From Desulfuromonadales bacterium (lineage in GTDB: Bacteria > Desulfobacterota > Desulfuromonadia > Desulfuromonadales > BM103): a stretch of DNA of 20,462 nucleotides. This document shows, one piece after another, positions 1 to 8,395 of the stretch. The position numbers were made by a program, and so were the translations under genes. How positions within the stretch are numbered: position 1 is the first letter of the stretch; every line of letters begins with the position of its first letter. Below the pieces are notes generated by a model. It saw only the letters and a program-made list of their open reading frames with translations. It ran no database searches and was not told the DNA's origin. Location of the stretch: assembly GCA_029859485.1 (NCBI GenBank), contig JAOUDB010000011.1, positions 1 through 20,462 on the forward strand. The letters are read 5' to 3'.

Positions 1-201
1 GTCGGCTTCTTTAATGCCGGCCTGTTCCATGGTCTCGGCGCTTGCGCCGTTACCAAGAACTCCAAGCACGTTGAGACGATCCTGGGCTTCATTGAGGTGC
101 TCCTGGTCACGATCGACCAGTGTCACCTCATGCCCTTCCAGGGAAAGGCGTTCACAAAGAAAGTAGCCAACCTGGCCGGCTCCAACGATGAGTATGTTCA
201 T
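1..201 (-). CDS. trkA: Trk potassium uptake NAD-binding protein TrkA, N-terminal part (cut by window edge)
   Basis: TrkA is the cytoplasmic regulatory subunit of the Trk potassium uptake system and binds NAD(H) through Rossmann (RCK-N) domains. Only the first 67 codons are inside the window, read on the minus strand from an ATG at 201; the rest lies before position 1. The visible peptide starts MNILIVGAGQVG, a beta strand plus the GxGxxG dinucleotide loop, followed by a helix and the strand ending TLVDRD, whose acidic residue normally binds the adenosine ribose. The next segment, NVLGVLGNGASAETMEQAGI, matches the third strand and helix of TrkA-N. The gene is divergent from the HNH gene on the other side. 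Family assignment is firm. Whether the full protein has the usual two TrkA-N/TrkA-C repeats cannot be seen here. Confidence 0.88.
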   Translation of the reverse strand, partial: MNILIVGAGQVGYFLCERLSLEGHEVTLVDRDQEHLNEAQDRLNVLGVLGNGASAETMEQAGIKEAD

Positions 202-270
202 CTATAGCCCCTTGGATGTAAAAAAACAGCAAGTCGCTAGGATACCGCAGACCGCAGGCAGAGGAAACAA

Positions 271-276
271 ATTATA
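271..276 (-). promoter_or_regulatory. Candidate -10 box for trkA
   Basis: Read on the minus strand this is TATAAT, 69 bases upstream of the trkA ATG. No good -35 hexamer sits 16-18 bases further upstream, so it is only a candidate. Confidence 0.3.
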
Positions 277-296
277 CCTGTTTTTACTGTATTCTC

Positions 297-323
297 TTGG
301 CAGGATTCTGTATCCTGTATTAT
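297..323 (+). promoter_or_regulatory. Candidate promoter and inverted repeat overlapping the HNH start
   Basis: TTGGCA at 297-302 is followed 15 bases later by TATTAT at 318-323. The spacing is short for a sigma-70 promoter and the second hexamer overlaps the ATG at 322. Within it, CAGGAT (301-306) and ATCCTG (312-317) form an inverted repeat with a 5-base loop. It could be a promoter, an operator, or chance. Confidence 0.22.
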
Positions 324-609
324 GCAGTTTTTCGCTGACATTCCTGAAGAGCAGTTGCGCCGCGAGCGCCAGAAGGCCCGTGAACTAAGGCGCTCCCAGT
401 GGTGGCGCAACCGGATTGCCTCAGGGCTCTGCCACTATTGCGGCGGTCGTTTTGCTCCTGCCGAGTTGACGCTGGATCATGTCGTCCCCCTGGTGCGTGG
501 TGGGCGCAGCAGCAAAGGCAACTGTGTCGCGGCGTGCAAAGACTGCAATACCCGCAAACGCGATCTGTTGCCTACCGAATGGCAGGAATATCTGGACAAC
601 CTTGTTTAA
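322..609 (+). CDS. Small HNH-family endonuclease domain protein
   Basis: This 95-residue protein is a single HNH nuclease domain. The zinc-binding pairs are C37-x2-C40 and C72-x2-C75. The catalytic core is LDHVVPL, with D52-H53 as the general base pair, then N67 in KGNC and N76 in CKDCN. Basic residues at 12-30 (RRERQKARELRR and following) may contact nucleic acid. Proteins of this size occur as lone genes in many bacteria and their targets are mostly unknown, so no phage or restriction role is claimed. The ATG at 322 has no Shine-Dalgarno sequence and no later in-frame ATG could replace it, so translation may be leaderless or the start may be imperfectly placed. It converges on the acidic-protein gene, with 15 bases between the two stop codons. 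Confidence 0.8.
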   Translation: MQFFADIPEEQLRRERQKARELRRSQWWRNRIASGLCHYCGGRFAPAELTLDHVVPLVRGGRSSKGNCVAACKDCNTRKRDLLPTEWQEYLDNLV

Positions 610-624
610 AATTCCGCTGCGCTA

Positions 625-846
625 CTAAAGCTCTTCAAACTGTTCCGTGTCATCGTCGCCATCATCCAGATCGTCATCGTCGAGATCGTCAAAGTCTTCA
701 TCCATAAAGCGTTCCAGAAAACGCTGATTGCTGCGCAGACGACGCTGGGTCTTCTCTTGCAACTCCGCAAGCTCCGGAAAGCGCTCTTCCTTGACCTCGA
801 CTTCAGCTTGTTCCGTTTCAATGAACTTGTCTTGTTCTTCCGTCAT
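625..846 (-). CDS. Very acidic small protein coupled to glgA, function unknown
   Basis: This 73-residue protein is not recognised. Its N-terminal two thirds is charged and probably helical, with heptad-like leucines around LAELQEKTQRRLRSNQ. Its last 27 residues contain 17 Asp or Glu and almost no basic residues, including DDLDDDDLDD. The ATG at 846 overlaps the glgA stop codon as ATGA, and an AAGGGA ribosome-binding sequence lies in the last glgA codons. It is therefore very probably expressed by translational coupling to glycogen synthase. It has no signal peptide and no membrane segment. A role as a small partner or regulator of glycogen metabolism is inference from position only. An overlapping reading frame on the same strand (606-821) is taken as a shadow, because only this frame has the coupled start. 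Confidence 0.68.
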   Translation of the reverse strand: MTEEQDKFIETEQAEVEVKEERFPELAELQEKTQRRLRSNQRFLERFMDEDFDDLDDDDLDDGDDDTEQFEEL

Positions 847-2336
847 CGCAATCCCTTTTTACATAATCGATAGAGGTCCAGATATTGTTCTGCCGCCTGG
901 TGCCAGGACATATCCTGAGTCATTCCCTGGTGCCTTATCTTCTGCCAGAGCGGCGGTTCGCTGTAAGCCTCCAGGGCTCTATCCAACCCCTGTAGAAGGC
1001 TTGCGTACTGATATTTTTCAAACATGAAACCATTTGCCGTTTCGGGTGCGATCCGTGGGTCGATAATCGTATCGGCGAGGCCGCCTGTTGCATGAACCAG
1101 AGGGATGCAGCCGTAACGCAGGGCAATGAGCTGGCCAAGGCCGCAAGGCTCATAGCGGCTCGGCATTAGGAAAAGGTCACTGCCAGCATAGATCCGCCTT
1201 GACTGGGCATCATCGAAACGGAGCAGAACCTTGGCCCGGCCCGGATAAAAGTCAGCAGCCTCAGCCAGTCGCCGCTCGTAGTCCGGGTTTCCGGAGCCGA
1301 GGATGACCAGCTGCAAGTTCCGCGACAGGATCTTCTCCCAGCTCCCCAAAACCAGTTCGATACCTTTCTGCGTGTCAAGACGTGTGACCATGGCCACGAT
1401 CGCCGTGTCGGGTGCTGTTTGCAGACCGAGTTCTTCCTGCAGTTTTTGTTTGCAGACAGCCTTACCAGAAAGGTCATCCGCAGAGTAGACCTGCGGGAGA
1501 GTATGATCCTGGGCCGGAGACCAGAGTTTGCCGTCCAGCCCGTTCAACAGGCCGTGTAGGTGGTCTGCACGCGAGCGTAGCAGGCCATCGAGGCCCATCC
1601 CCTGTTCCGGGGTTTGGATCTCCCGACAGTAGGTCGGAGAGACGGTGTTGACCTGGCTGGCATAGCGGAGCCCTGCTTTCAACAGGGAGAGTTTGCCATG
1701 ATATTCAATCCCGTCGGATGTCAGCAAACTTGAATCAATCCCCAGAGACTTTGCCGTTTCCAAAGGAAAGACGCCCTGGTAGCCGAGGTTGTGAATACTG
1801 AAGAGAGAGCCGGTGCCGGCAAAGTAAGGGTCTTGCCTAAGCTGCTGATGCAGGTAAAGCGGGACCAGGCCTGTCTGCCAGTCGTGAGCATGAATGACAT
1901 CCGGAACGAAACCGAGGTGGCGGGTGAGCTCAATAGCGGCACTGCTGAGCAAGCCAAAGCGTTCTGCATTGTCTGTGTAATCATGGCCTTGCTCGCCGTA
2001 GAGTTCGTCGCGGTCATAGTATTCAGGGTAGTCGAGAAAATAGACCTGAACGCCTTGGAATTCTCCTGTCCGATAATTAATTTTGTAACTTTGACCGCCC
2101 ATGGAAACCGATAGCTTGTTTTGGTTTAAGGGGAGGTCGCCAGTAATTGTGCGAACCTGGCGATACCAAGGCATGACCAGTCGCACATCATGACCGAGTG
2201 AAGACAAGGCCGGAGGCAGAGAGCCCACAACGTCTGCAAGCCCGCCGGTTTTGGCGAAAGGTGCAGCTTCCGAGGCGACCATGAGCAGCTTCATTGGTGC
2301 TGAGGTCGAGGTTCTTTTGTCTTCTTGAGTGGCCAT
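843..2336 (-). CDS. glgA: Glycogen synthase GlgA (GT5, ADP-glucose type)
   Basis: GlgA transfers glucose from ADP-glucose to the non-reducing end of an alpha-1,4-glucan in the cytoplasm. The 497-residue product has the GT5 landmarks in order: KTGGLADVVG (29-38, the nucleotide-sugar loop), HAHDWQTG (149-156), IHNLGYQG (181-188), LNGLDGKLW (264-272), the second Rossmann domain with TRLDTQKG and ILGSG (345-349), and SRYEPCGLGQL (393-403) containing the conserved catalytic-site Glu, then GGLADTI (418-424). The size is normal for the family. Two starts are possible. The ATG at 2336 adds 14 Ser/Thr/charged residues; the ATG at 2294 (MKLLMVASEAAPF) matches where the family normally begins. Neither has a strong ribosome-binding site. 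The gene follows the GH13 gene after 14 bases and overlaps the acidic-protein gene, so it sits mid-operon. Confidence 0.96.
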   Translation of the reverse strand: MATQEDKRTSTSAPMKLLMVASEAAPFAKTGGLADVVGSLPPALSSLGHDVRLVMPWYRQVRTITGDLPLNQNKLSVSMGGQSYKINYRTGEFQGVQVYFLDYPEYYDRDELYGEQGHDYTDNAERFGLLSSAAIELTRHLGFVPDVIHAHDWQTGLVPLYLHQQLRQDPYFAGTGSLFSIHNLGYQGVFPLETAKSLGIDSSLLTSDGIEYHGKLSLLKAGLRYASQVNTVSPTYCREIQTPEQGMGLDGLLRSRADHLHGLLNGLDGKLWSPAQDHTLPQVYSADDLSGKAVCKQKLQEELGLQTAPDTAIVAMVTRLDTQKGIELVLGSWEKILSRNLQLVILGSGNPDYERRLAEAADFYPGRAKVLLRFDDAQSRRIYAGSDLFLMPSRYEPCGLGQLIALRYGCIPLVHATGGLADTIIDPRIAPETANGFMFEKYQYASLLQGLDRALEAYSEPPLWQKIRHQGMTQDMSWHQAAEQYLDLYRLCKKGLR

Positions 2337-2350
2337 TTGAGGGGGGCATT

Positions 2351-5300
2351 CTAACTCAAATCGAGGAATTTATCCAGTCGGTAGCCGACAGCCGCAGCAC
2401 GGGCCAGGCGTTGACGCAGGTGCTCGGCAGCAGCTGTTGAGATGGTCGGAACCTCTTTGCCCTGGCCTGAACGAAGTTGCAAGATGCCGGCCTGAAGTGC
2501 TATGGCTCCAGCCAGAGCGGTCATACCCTCCTGTAAAAACCAGGTCTGCTCCTGATGCCTGTTGACTCCCAGGAACCTGCTGTTTTCGCGGCCCTGGCAG
2601 AGGTGTGCAAAAGTTGGGGCATCAACAGCCGGGTGTGGTTGCATGCCGGCAGTCTTGGTCAGAAGGGTGGCCAGGAAAACGGCTCTGCCCTGATCTTCTG
2701 ACGCAGCGCTTTCCTGCCAGGCAAAATCAAGGCCGTAGGAACCGAATACTTCAAAACAACGAGACTCGTCAGAAAAGCCGAGGGCTTGAGACAGGTTCTG
2801 CAGCATCAGCCAGCTGAGGATTGTTACACCAAGCCCTGCCTGAGAGCGCGTTCCTTGCCATTGCCCGGCAAGCATTTTCTCCACCGCTTCAGCCGCAGAT
2901 AATTCAGCCAACCAACCGGACAAGTCTGCGAAGAGAGCCTTTAAGTCTATCTGTGAAGTCGAATGACCCTCAGAACCTTCTATTGACGAACCGATCATGC
3001 TGACAAAGGCGTTACACTCTGCGCTCAATTCCGTCATGATTTTATCGATCGGGCCGGTCTGTCGCGCTGTCACCAAGCCGCCTGCCAGAACATGTAGGCG
3101 GCCCTGATCAAAGAGTGCTGCGAAAGCCTTCCAGAGAGGTTGGTAGACTATTCTCAACCGTTCGCACTCAAGGTTGGAGACCGTGCGACCATTGAGGTGC
3201 TGATAAAGTTTCTGCCAGGAGCCATCTTCGTCGCTGAGCGTCTGGAAATCACTGAACACACGGTGTTCGTAGCCGTCAAGTTGCAGCTCGAGGCCATGAG
3301 ACAGCTGCTCTCGAGAGACCAGTTGTTGGTTGCCCTGCAGGTCATGAAAACGGCAGAAAGGGTCTTCGGACCGATCAAGTCCCAGCTCTTGCCAGAAGGG
3401 TGGCATCGGCAGGGCGAGTCCTTCCTCTTCTGGCGAGGCTTTGTCGGCAGCCAGATGAATTCGTCCCCGGGTTGCTTGAGTCCTATTGTTATAAACGACC
3501 AGGAACTTTTGTCCGATTGGGCCGTTGCTGTAGGCGAAGACGTTTTCATTCACGCCCTGGTCGGTCATGAAATCGTAAAGAGAAAAATATTCGATATCGG
3601 CGAACAGGTGACGGGAGTGTAAAAGAGGAAAGATCTGTTGCTCATGATGCTGAATAAATCCGACATCCGGCTCTTCTTTCCAGTAGGCGCGACGGTACTC
3701 CATGCCATATTTTTCACGGTAACCTTCAACCTGGCCATGGCCGAACATTGGCAGACCGGGCAGGGTGGCCAGCATGGTGGCAACGCCGAAATATTTGTCG
3801 CCTTTGCCGAACTGTTCAACGGCGGTCGCTTCGTCCGGATTGTTCATGAAATTGACGTAGCGCTTTAATATACCCGGATTGTAGGCCAGCGTGTCTTTAA
3901 GAATCAGGCGGTACTTGGTGTTCTCTTCGCGCTTGAGCATGTTCATGAAGGCGCTGTTGTAAACCCGGTGCATACCCAGGTTGCGCACAAAATAGCTCTC
4001 CATCAGCCAGAAGGCCTCGGCGATCAGGAGCGTGTCAGGAGCTTCCCGGTTAATGCGGTCAACCACCTCACGCCAGAACTCGACCGGGAAGGCCGCGGTA
4101 AAATCCTCGTCGGACAGGGCAAAGGCCGAACGCGACTGGACTCCGGCGCTGCCTCCCGGTGGTGGAAACCAAAGACGGCGGAAATGCTTGCGCGCCAGGG
4201 TCATAGCGGCGTCAAAGCGGATCAGGCTGAAACGCCGGGCAACGGCAAGGATCAAGTCGCTCATGGCCTGTCGGACTTCCGGCATCAGGAAGTTCAGTTG
4301 AGCCGTGTCGTTCCAGGGCATATGAGTGCCATCGTTGCCATGATAGATATAGCGGTGCTGACCGCTGTTATGGTCATGATGCTCAAAGACCACTGCCGCA
4401 TCACTGTGATCCCAGTAACCCTTTTCAATGCGAATGCCGATCCCCTCCATCTCGCACAGGTCCGGCCCGCTGAAATCATAGGCTGGATAGGGGGGCTGGT
4501 CAGTTTGTAGAAACCAGTCAGGGTGTTCCTTGACCAGTTCTGAGTCGATGCCGGTATGGTTGGGGACGACGTCGCAGGCCAACCGTATGCCGTGCTGACG
4601 ACAACGAGCCTCGAGAGCCCGCAAGGCGTTCTCGCCGCCCAGCTCTTCTGCAATCCGGTAGGCATGCAGTGCGTATGCGGAAGCTTCCGCTTCCGGGTTG
4701 CCGCACAGTTGCTTGATGCGTTTAGAGGCACTGGAACGCTCCCAGATGCCGATCAGCCAGAGAGCATTGAAACCCCGATTTGCCAGACTGACCAGTTCTT
4801 CCTCCGGAATGTCTGCCAGGGTGGTGATGCTGCGCTGATAATGGCTGCTGAGCTGGTCGAGCCAGATGTAGATCGATTTAGCCAGCAGGACGCTGGTGGT
4901 CATCCAGTCGGTGTCGGCAGTAAAGGCTGCGGCGGCATCACTGCCGTCTCCTTCGCCAAAGAGAGGCATAGGCGATGGCCCGGGTCCCGGCAGATAAGCG
5001 CGGCTCTCTTCTTCGGTGAGGGCTATGGCAATCTGCATCTTGGTCACCACCTCTTGCGGCAGCCATGGCGACCAGTTCTTAATGATATAAGAAATCTGTT
5101 CGACCAGGTTGTGCGGGTTCTCCTTCGCTGGTCTGCGCAGTAACTCCGGTAGCGATTTGCCATGCTCTTGCAATGGCTCCGCCTGTCCGGCGAACTGCAC
5201 GATCAGGCTGCGATAATCAAGGCGTGAGGCCAAATCGCTGTCATCGAGAAGGTCTTTGAAAGATTCTGCCGCCGGGTTTTCGCTCAGAGCGTCGAGGAAA

Positions 5301-5698
5301 AAGAGGTCGGCAAGTAATGCCTGTCTGGCTTGAATGGTTGTTGTTGCCATTCCCGGTTCGTTGACTAGGCTGAGGGCTTCGCCAGGGTAGCATTCAAGAT
5401 AAGCTTGATAGGCTGTCGATAGCTCGGGAAGAGCCTGTACCCCCTTGGCGGAATGAATTTTAGAGAGGCCAGGCTGTAAACCAATTTGAGGCAGGTAATG
5501 TCGGGCCATCCCTCTGGATGCCGTTGTTAAGAGTGCGAAAAGGTAGACTTCTGCTCCGGAACTCTGCCGCCAGAGAGCGATCTTGCGAGCCGCATGGATA
5601 TCAATGTCACCTTCTGCGACCTCCCTTAAACCTGCCTCTTGTAAGAGATGAAGAGCCTGCTTTTTCAGTAATAACTTATTGATAAAAGTATGGGGCAT
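2351..5698 (-). CDS. Large GH13 alpha-amylase-family protein
   Basis: The 1115-residue protein carries a GH13 (beta/alpha)8 barrel at about 290-720, flanked by roughly 290 N-terminal and 390 C-terminal residues that I do not recognise. The four GH13 regions are visible: I, DVVPNH (376-381); II, RFDAAM (494-499, nucleophile D496); III, IAEAFW (559-564, acid/base E561); IV, FMNNPDE (617-623, third carboxylate D622). All three catalytic acids are present, so it should be active. Region IV has Pro where most amylases have the His of NHD, a pattern recalling the NTPD of GlgE-type maltosyltransferases. There is no signal peptide, so it acts in the cytoplasm, probably on glycogen or malto-oligosaccharides. 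It sits between the nucleotidyltransferase gene and glgA, which supports a storage-glucan role. Hydrolase, branching or transferase activity cannot be decided from sequence. Confidence 0.85.
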   Translation of the reverse strand: MPHTFINKLLLKKQALHLLQEAGLREVAEGDIDIHAARKIALWRQSSGAEVYLFALLTTASRGMARHYLPQIGLQPGLSKIHSAKGVQALPELSTAYQAYLECYPGEALSLVNEPGMATTTIQARQALLADLFFLDALSENPAAESFKDLLDDSDLASRLDYRSLIVQFAGQAEPLQEHGKSLPELLRRPAKENPHNLVEQISYIIKNWSPWLPQEVVTKMQIAIALTEEESRAYLPGPGPSPMPLFGEGDGSDAAAAFTADTDWMTTSVLLAKSIYIWLDQLSSHYQRSITTLADIPEEELVSLANRGFNALWLIGIWERSSASKRIKQLCGNPEAEASAYALHAYRIAEELGGENALRALEARCRQHGIRLACDVVPNHTGIDSELVKEHPDWFLQTDQPPYPAYDFSGPDLCEMEGIGIRIEKGYWDHSDAAVVFEHHDHNSGQHRYIYHGNDGTHMPWNDTAQLNFLMPEVRQAMSDLILAVARRFSLIRFDAAMTLARKHFRRLWFPPPGGSAGVQSRSAFALSDEDFTAAFPVEFWREVVDRINREAPDTLLIAEAFWLMESYFVRNLGMHRVYNSAFMNMLKREENTKYRLILKDTLAYNPGILKRYVNFMNNPDEATAVEQFGKGDKYFGVATMLATLPGLPMFGHGQVEGYREKYGMEYRRAYWKEEPDVGFIQHHEQQIFPLLHSRHLFADIEYFSLYDFMTDQGVNENVFAYSNGPIGQKFLVVYNNRTQATRGRIHLAADKASPEEEGLALPMPPFWQELGLDRSEDPFCRFHDLQGNQQLVSREQLSHGLELQLDGYEHRVFSDFQTLSDEDGSWQKLYQHLNGRTVSNLECERLRIVYQPLWKAFAALFDQGRLHVLAGGLVTARQTGPIDKIMTELSAECNAFVSMIGSSIEGSEGHSTSQIDLKALFADLSGWLAELSAAEAVEKMLAGQWQGTRSQAGLGVTILSWLMLQNLSQALGFSDESRCFEVFGSYGLDFAWQESAASEDQGRAVFLATLLTKTAGMQPHPAVDAPTFAHLCQGRENSRFLGVNRHQEQTWFLQEGMTALAGAIALQAGILQLRSGQGKEVPTISTAAAEHLRQRLARAAAVGYRLDKFLDLS

Positions 5699-5821
5699 TT
5701 AGTTTCAGGCTCCGATTCCTGATCATTATGGAAAACCTAAAATCACATAAAAGCGACTGTGCTTTTCAGTTAGCAGGCTGCATTGAGCACTACCTGGGCA
5801 TTGCTGTCAATCACGTGAAAG

Positions 5822-8341
5822 TTAGCACCGGTCAACATCGGCCAGTTCGGCGAGCCAGCCGGAGACTTTCACGCGATAAAGTTCGAGCAGCTCGAAAGCG
5901 ACCTTTTCCTCTGTGGCTTCAACGTAGATGTGAGCGATCGGGCGGTGTTGGTCGGGCAGGACCAGAACCCATCCCTGTTCCGTGTCGATGCGCACGCCGT
6001 CGATCAACGAGCCTCGTTTACCGATGGCGTACTCACTCATCCTGCGCATCAGCCCACCCTTGCTCTCCCGGGGGCATGACAGTTCCAAATGATGGTAATG
6101 GTTGCGGGGGAGTGTGGCGAAAGCCTGGTCCAGAGACAGTTCGGCACGGACAGTGAGTTCCATGATCTTGGCGGTAGCAAAAAGGCCGTCGAAGTTTGGC
6201 TGAAATTTTGGGAAGCCGAAACGATCATCCATCGAGGCCACAAAACGGACCTGCCGGTTGCGGGCTGCGTCAACAAGTGAGTAACCGTCAGAGCGGGTGC
6301 GCTGCACGGTCAATCCGGCAGCCTTGGCCAGCTCTTCAACCGCTTGAGGAGCCGCAACCGGGACAACCAAGCGACCCTCGTTCTGCGCTGCGCAAACCAG
6401 AACAGTAAGGACGCTAATCGCCTCACGGTTGGAGAAGATGTGTCCTGCACCGCTGACGACACGGATTTTTTCTCCGGAAGGTCCGACCCAGAAGCCGGCG
6501 TCAGCCTCCAGGGTTTTGACGATGCGACTCAGCCGATCCAAGGCGGCTTCCAGTTCGTCGGTCGACATGTCCATGGCTTTCTCATGAACGTGCGAGTTCA
6601 ACTCCGTTACCTCAAAACCGAGGTCAGCGAGCAGGTCTGGCAACAGGTCTGCGGCAGGAGAATGATTGAGGTCAAGGACGACCTTCGGGGAAGCTATTTT
6701 TAGCAAGTCGTTGTCCAGACCGCGCAGAAATCCTTCGCGATAGAAATCATAAATACGAGGCAATTCTTCGATACCGCCCGGTTCAGAATAATGGGCGCGG
6801 CGAAAGTTCTCCTTAAAGTAGATGCGCTCAATCCCTTTGGCCGTGCCTGAAGGGATCTCGTTGCCATCGGCATCAAAGAAAATAATCTCCGTGGCGGCAG
6901 GATCTTCTGGCGACTGGCGAAAATGAATACCACCAACTTCACCGAAGGTCGTCAGCTTGTAACGTAACACCGGCAGTGAGATCATCTTGATGTCACGAAC
7001 GTTCACCCCGGCGGAAAGCAACCCGCCAACGAAAGAGCGTTTGAGCATTCGCGACGAGCGAATGGCATCGCGCCCGGCCAGGATAAAACTGTCCTTGGGC
7101 AGCGTTGATCCGTAGGCTGCACCGAGGCGGGCAGAGAACTCCGGTGTCAGCTCAACGTTGGTCATGCCACGTACCAGGGCTCCTTCGAAGAGGCTTTTAC
7201 GCCACTTTTCTCCCCAGATCAGGTTGGTCGATACGGTCGACCCGCTTTCAATGACCTTGCGCGGCCAGATTCTGACATTGGGTCGAATATTGACGTCATC
7301 ACCGACCATCGTCTCATCCGCAATCACAACTCCGGATTCGATGACCGAATTCTTGCCGACGCGAACCCGGTGCCCGAGATTCGATCCCGTGATCCTTGTC
7401 CCCGCTTGGATATAGACGTTATCCCAGAGAATGGCATCCTCAAGCTTGACCCCCTCCTCGATCTGGCAGTTACGCCCAACCACGCAGTTGGTAAGGCTTG
7501 CATTGCCTTTGATCCGGGTGTTGCCTCCCAGAACGACCATGCCGGAGAGTCTGGCCTGTTCGTCGACCTGGGCGTCAGGGCTGATAAATACCCTCTCTTC
7601 TGTCGATCCGGCAGGCTCATGAACCTTTACAGTGACCCTGCCGTGGCAGATGTCCTGGCATGCCTCAAGGTATGCCTCCGGATTTCCGATGTCGGCCCAG
7701 TAGCCTTGCAGGTCGCAACCAAACAGATCGTCTGCATTCTCAAGCATTTTGGGGAAGACATCCTTGGCCCAGTCACGGTTCTCCCCCTCCGGGATAAGCT
7801 CAAGAACTTCCGGTTCCAGAATATAGATGCCCGTGTTGATGGTGTCGGAAAAGACTTCTCCCCAACCGGGCTTCTCAAGAAACTTGGTGATGCGGGACTC
7901 TTTGTCGGTGATAACAACACCGAATTGAAGAGGGTCGGTGACCGCTGTCAGGGTGATGGTCGCCTTTGCCTGTTTTTTCTCATGGAATGCGATTGCTTTT
8001 GAGAGGTCGAAATCGGTTAAAAGATCACCACTGATAATCATAAATCTTTCATCGAGGTGTTTCGCTGCAGCCTTGACTGCGCCGGCGGTGCCAAAATCCT
8101 CCAAGGGGGTCACGTAAGTGATATGGACGCCGAACTCGCTGCCGTCACCGAAATATTTTTTGATGACTTCCGGCTGGTGGAAGAGCAGTAACACCAGATC
8201 GGTAATACCATGTTGTTTGAGCAGGTTAACGATGTGTTCCATGATCGGTCGGTTGATCAGGGGGATCATCGGCTTGGGCATGCTGATGGTTAGAGGATGA
8301 ATACGGGTACCGAAGCCTCCCGCCATGATGACAGCTTTCAA
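5822..8341 (-). CDS. Sugar-phosphate nucleotidyltransferase with left-handed beta-helix and degenerate phosphomannomutase domain
   Basis: The 839-residue protein has three parts. Residues 1-235 are a nucleotidyltransferase: GGFGTRIHPLT (8-18), MPKPMIP (21-27), EDFGTAGAVK (81-90), SGDLL (104-108), EKP (156-158), NTGIY (169-173) and WADIGNPEAY (215-224). Residues about 251-375 form a hexapeptide-repeat left-handed beta-helix. Residues about 380-839 have the phosphohexomutase fold, but its active-site loops are altered. The serine loop reads RQSPEDP (475-481), and the metal loop reads VGPSGEK (619-625) instead of DGDGDR. The sugar loop near 704-713 lacks GExSGH, and the phosphate loop reads LPDQHRP (795-801) instead of RPSGTEP. 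The N-terminal enzyme should make a nucleotide sugar (GDP-mannose or a glucose equivalent, not decidable). The C-terminal domain is probably not a mutase. It starts at TTG. Confidence 0.88.
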   Translation of the reverse strand: MKAVIMAGGFGTRIHPLTISMPKPMIPLINRPIMEHIVNLLKQHGITDLVLLLFHQPEVIKKYFGDGSEFGVHITYVTPLEDFGTAGAVKAAAKHLDERFMIISGDLLTDFDLSKAIAFHEKKQAKATITLTAVTDPLQFGVVITDKESRITKFLEKPGWGEVFSDTINTGIYILEPEVLELIPEGENRDWAKDVFPKMLENADDLFGCDLQGYWADIGNPEAYLEACQDICHGRVTVKVHEPAGSTEERVFISPDAQVDEQARLSGMVVLGGNTRIKGNASLTNCVVGRNCQIEEGVKLEDAILWDNVYIQAGTRITGSNLGHRVRVGKNSVIESGVVIADETMVGDDVNIRPNVRIWPRKVIESGSTVSTNLIWGEKWRKSLFEGALVRGMTNVELTPEFSARLGAAYGSTLPKDSFILAGRDAIRSSRMLKRSFVGGLLSAGVNVRDIKMISLPVLRYKLTTFGEVGGIHFRQSPEDPAATEIIFFDADGNEIPSGTAKGIERIYFKENFRRAHYSEPGGIEELPRIYDFYREGFLRGLDNDLLKIASPKVVLDLNHSPAADLLPDLLADLGFEVTELNSHVHEKAMDMSTDELEAALDRLSRIVKTLEADAGFWVGPSGEKIRVVSGAGHIFSNREAISVLTVLVCAAQNEGRLVVPVAAPQAVEELAKAAGLTVQRTRSDGYSLVDAARNRQVRFVASMDDRFGFPKFQPNFDGLFATAKIMELTVRAELSLDQAFATLPRNHYHHLELSCPRESKGGLMRRMSEYAIGKRGSLIDGVRIDTEQGWVLVLPDQHRPIAHIYVEATEEKVAFELLELYRVKVSGWLAELADVDRC

Positions 8342-8347
8342 TGAAGT

Positions 8348-8353
8348 CTCCTT
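8348..8353 (-). promoter_or_regulatory. Ribosome-binding site fixing the TTG start at 8341
   Basis: AAGGAG on the minus strand lies 6 bases before the TTG at 8341-8339. The next in-frame ATG (residue 6) would cut off the strand leading into the nucleotide-binding loop. The strong site and the intact domain together support initiation at TTG. Confidence 0.75.
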
Positions 8354-8395
8354 AACTAGTAATAAAGTGGTGCCTGGTTCTCTTTGGTGGAGATG

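Noticed and set aside
188..388. 66-codon frame overlapping the trkA start and the HNH start
   Set aside because: It runs through the divergent promoter region, has no recognisable motif and overlaps two supported genes.
322..609. HNH gene as part of a phage, intron or defence island
   Set aside because: No neighbouring phage, reverse transcriptase, toxin or restriction gene is present; its neighbours are housekeeping genes.
3140..5143. Several long plus-strand frames (3140-3622, 3968-4510, 4556-5143)
   Set aside because: They are antisense to the GH13 gene, whose motifs are clear on the minus strand; none has a domain or ribosome-binding site.
7370..8002. 210-codon plus-strand frame
   Set aside because: Antisense shadow of the nucleotidyltransferase and beta-helix region.
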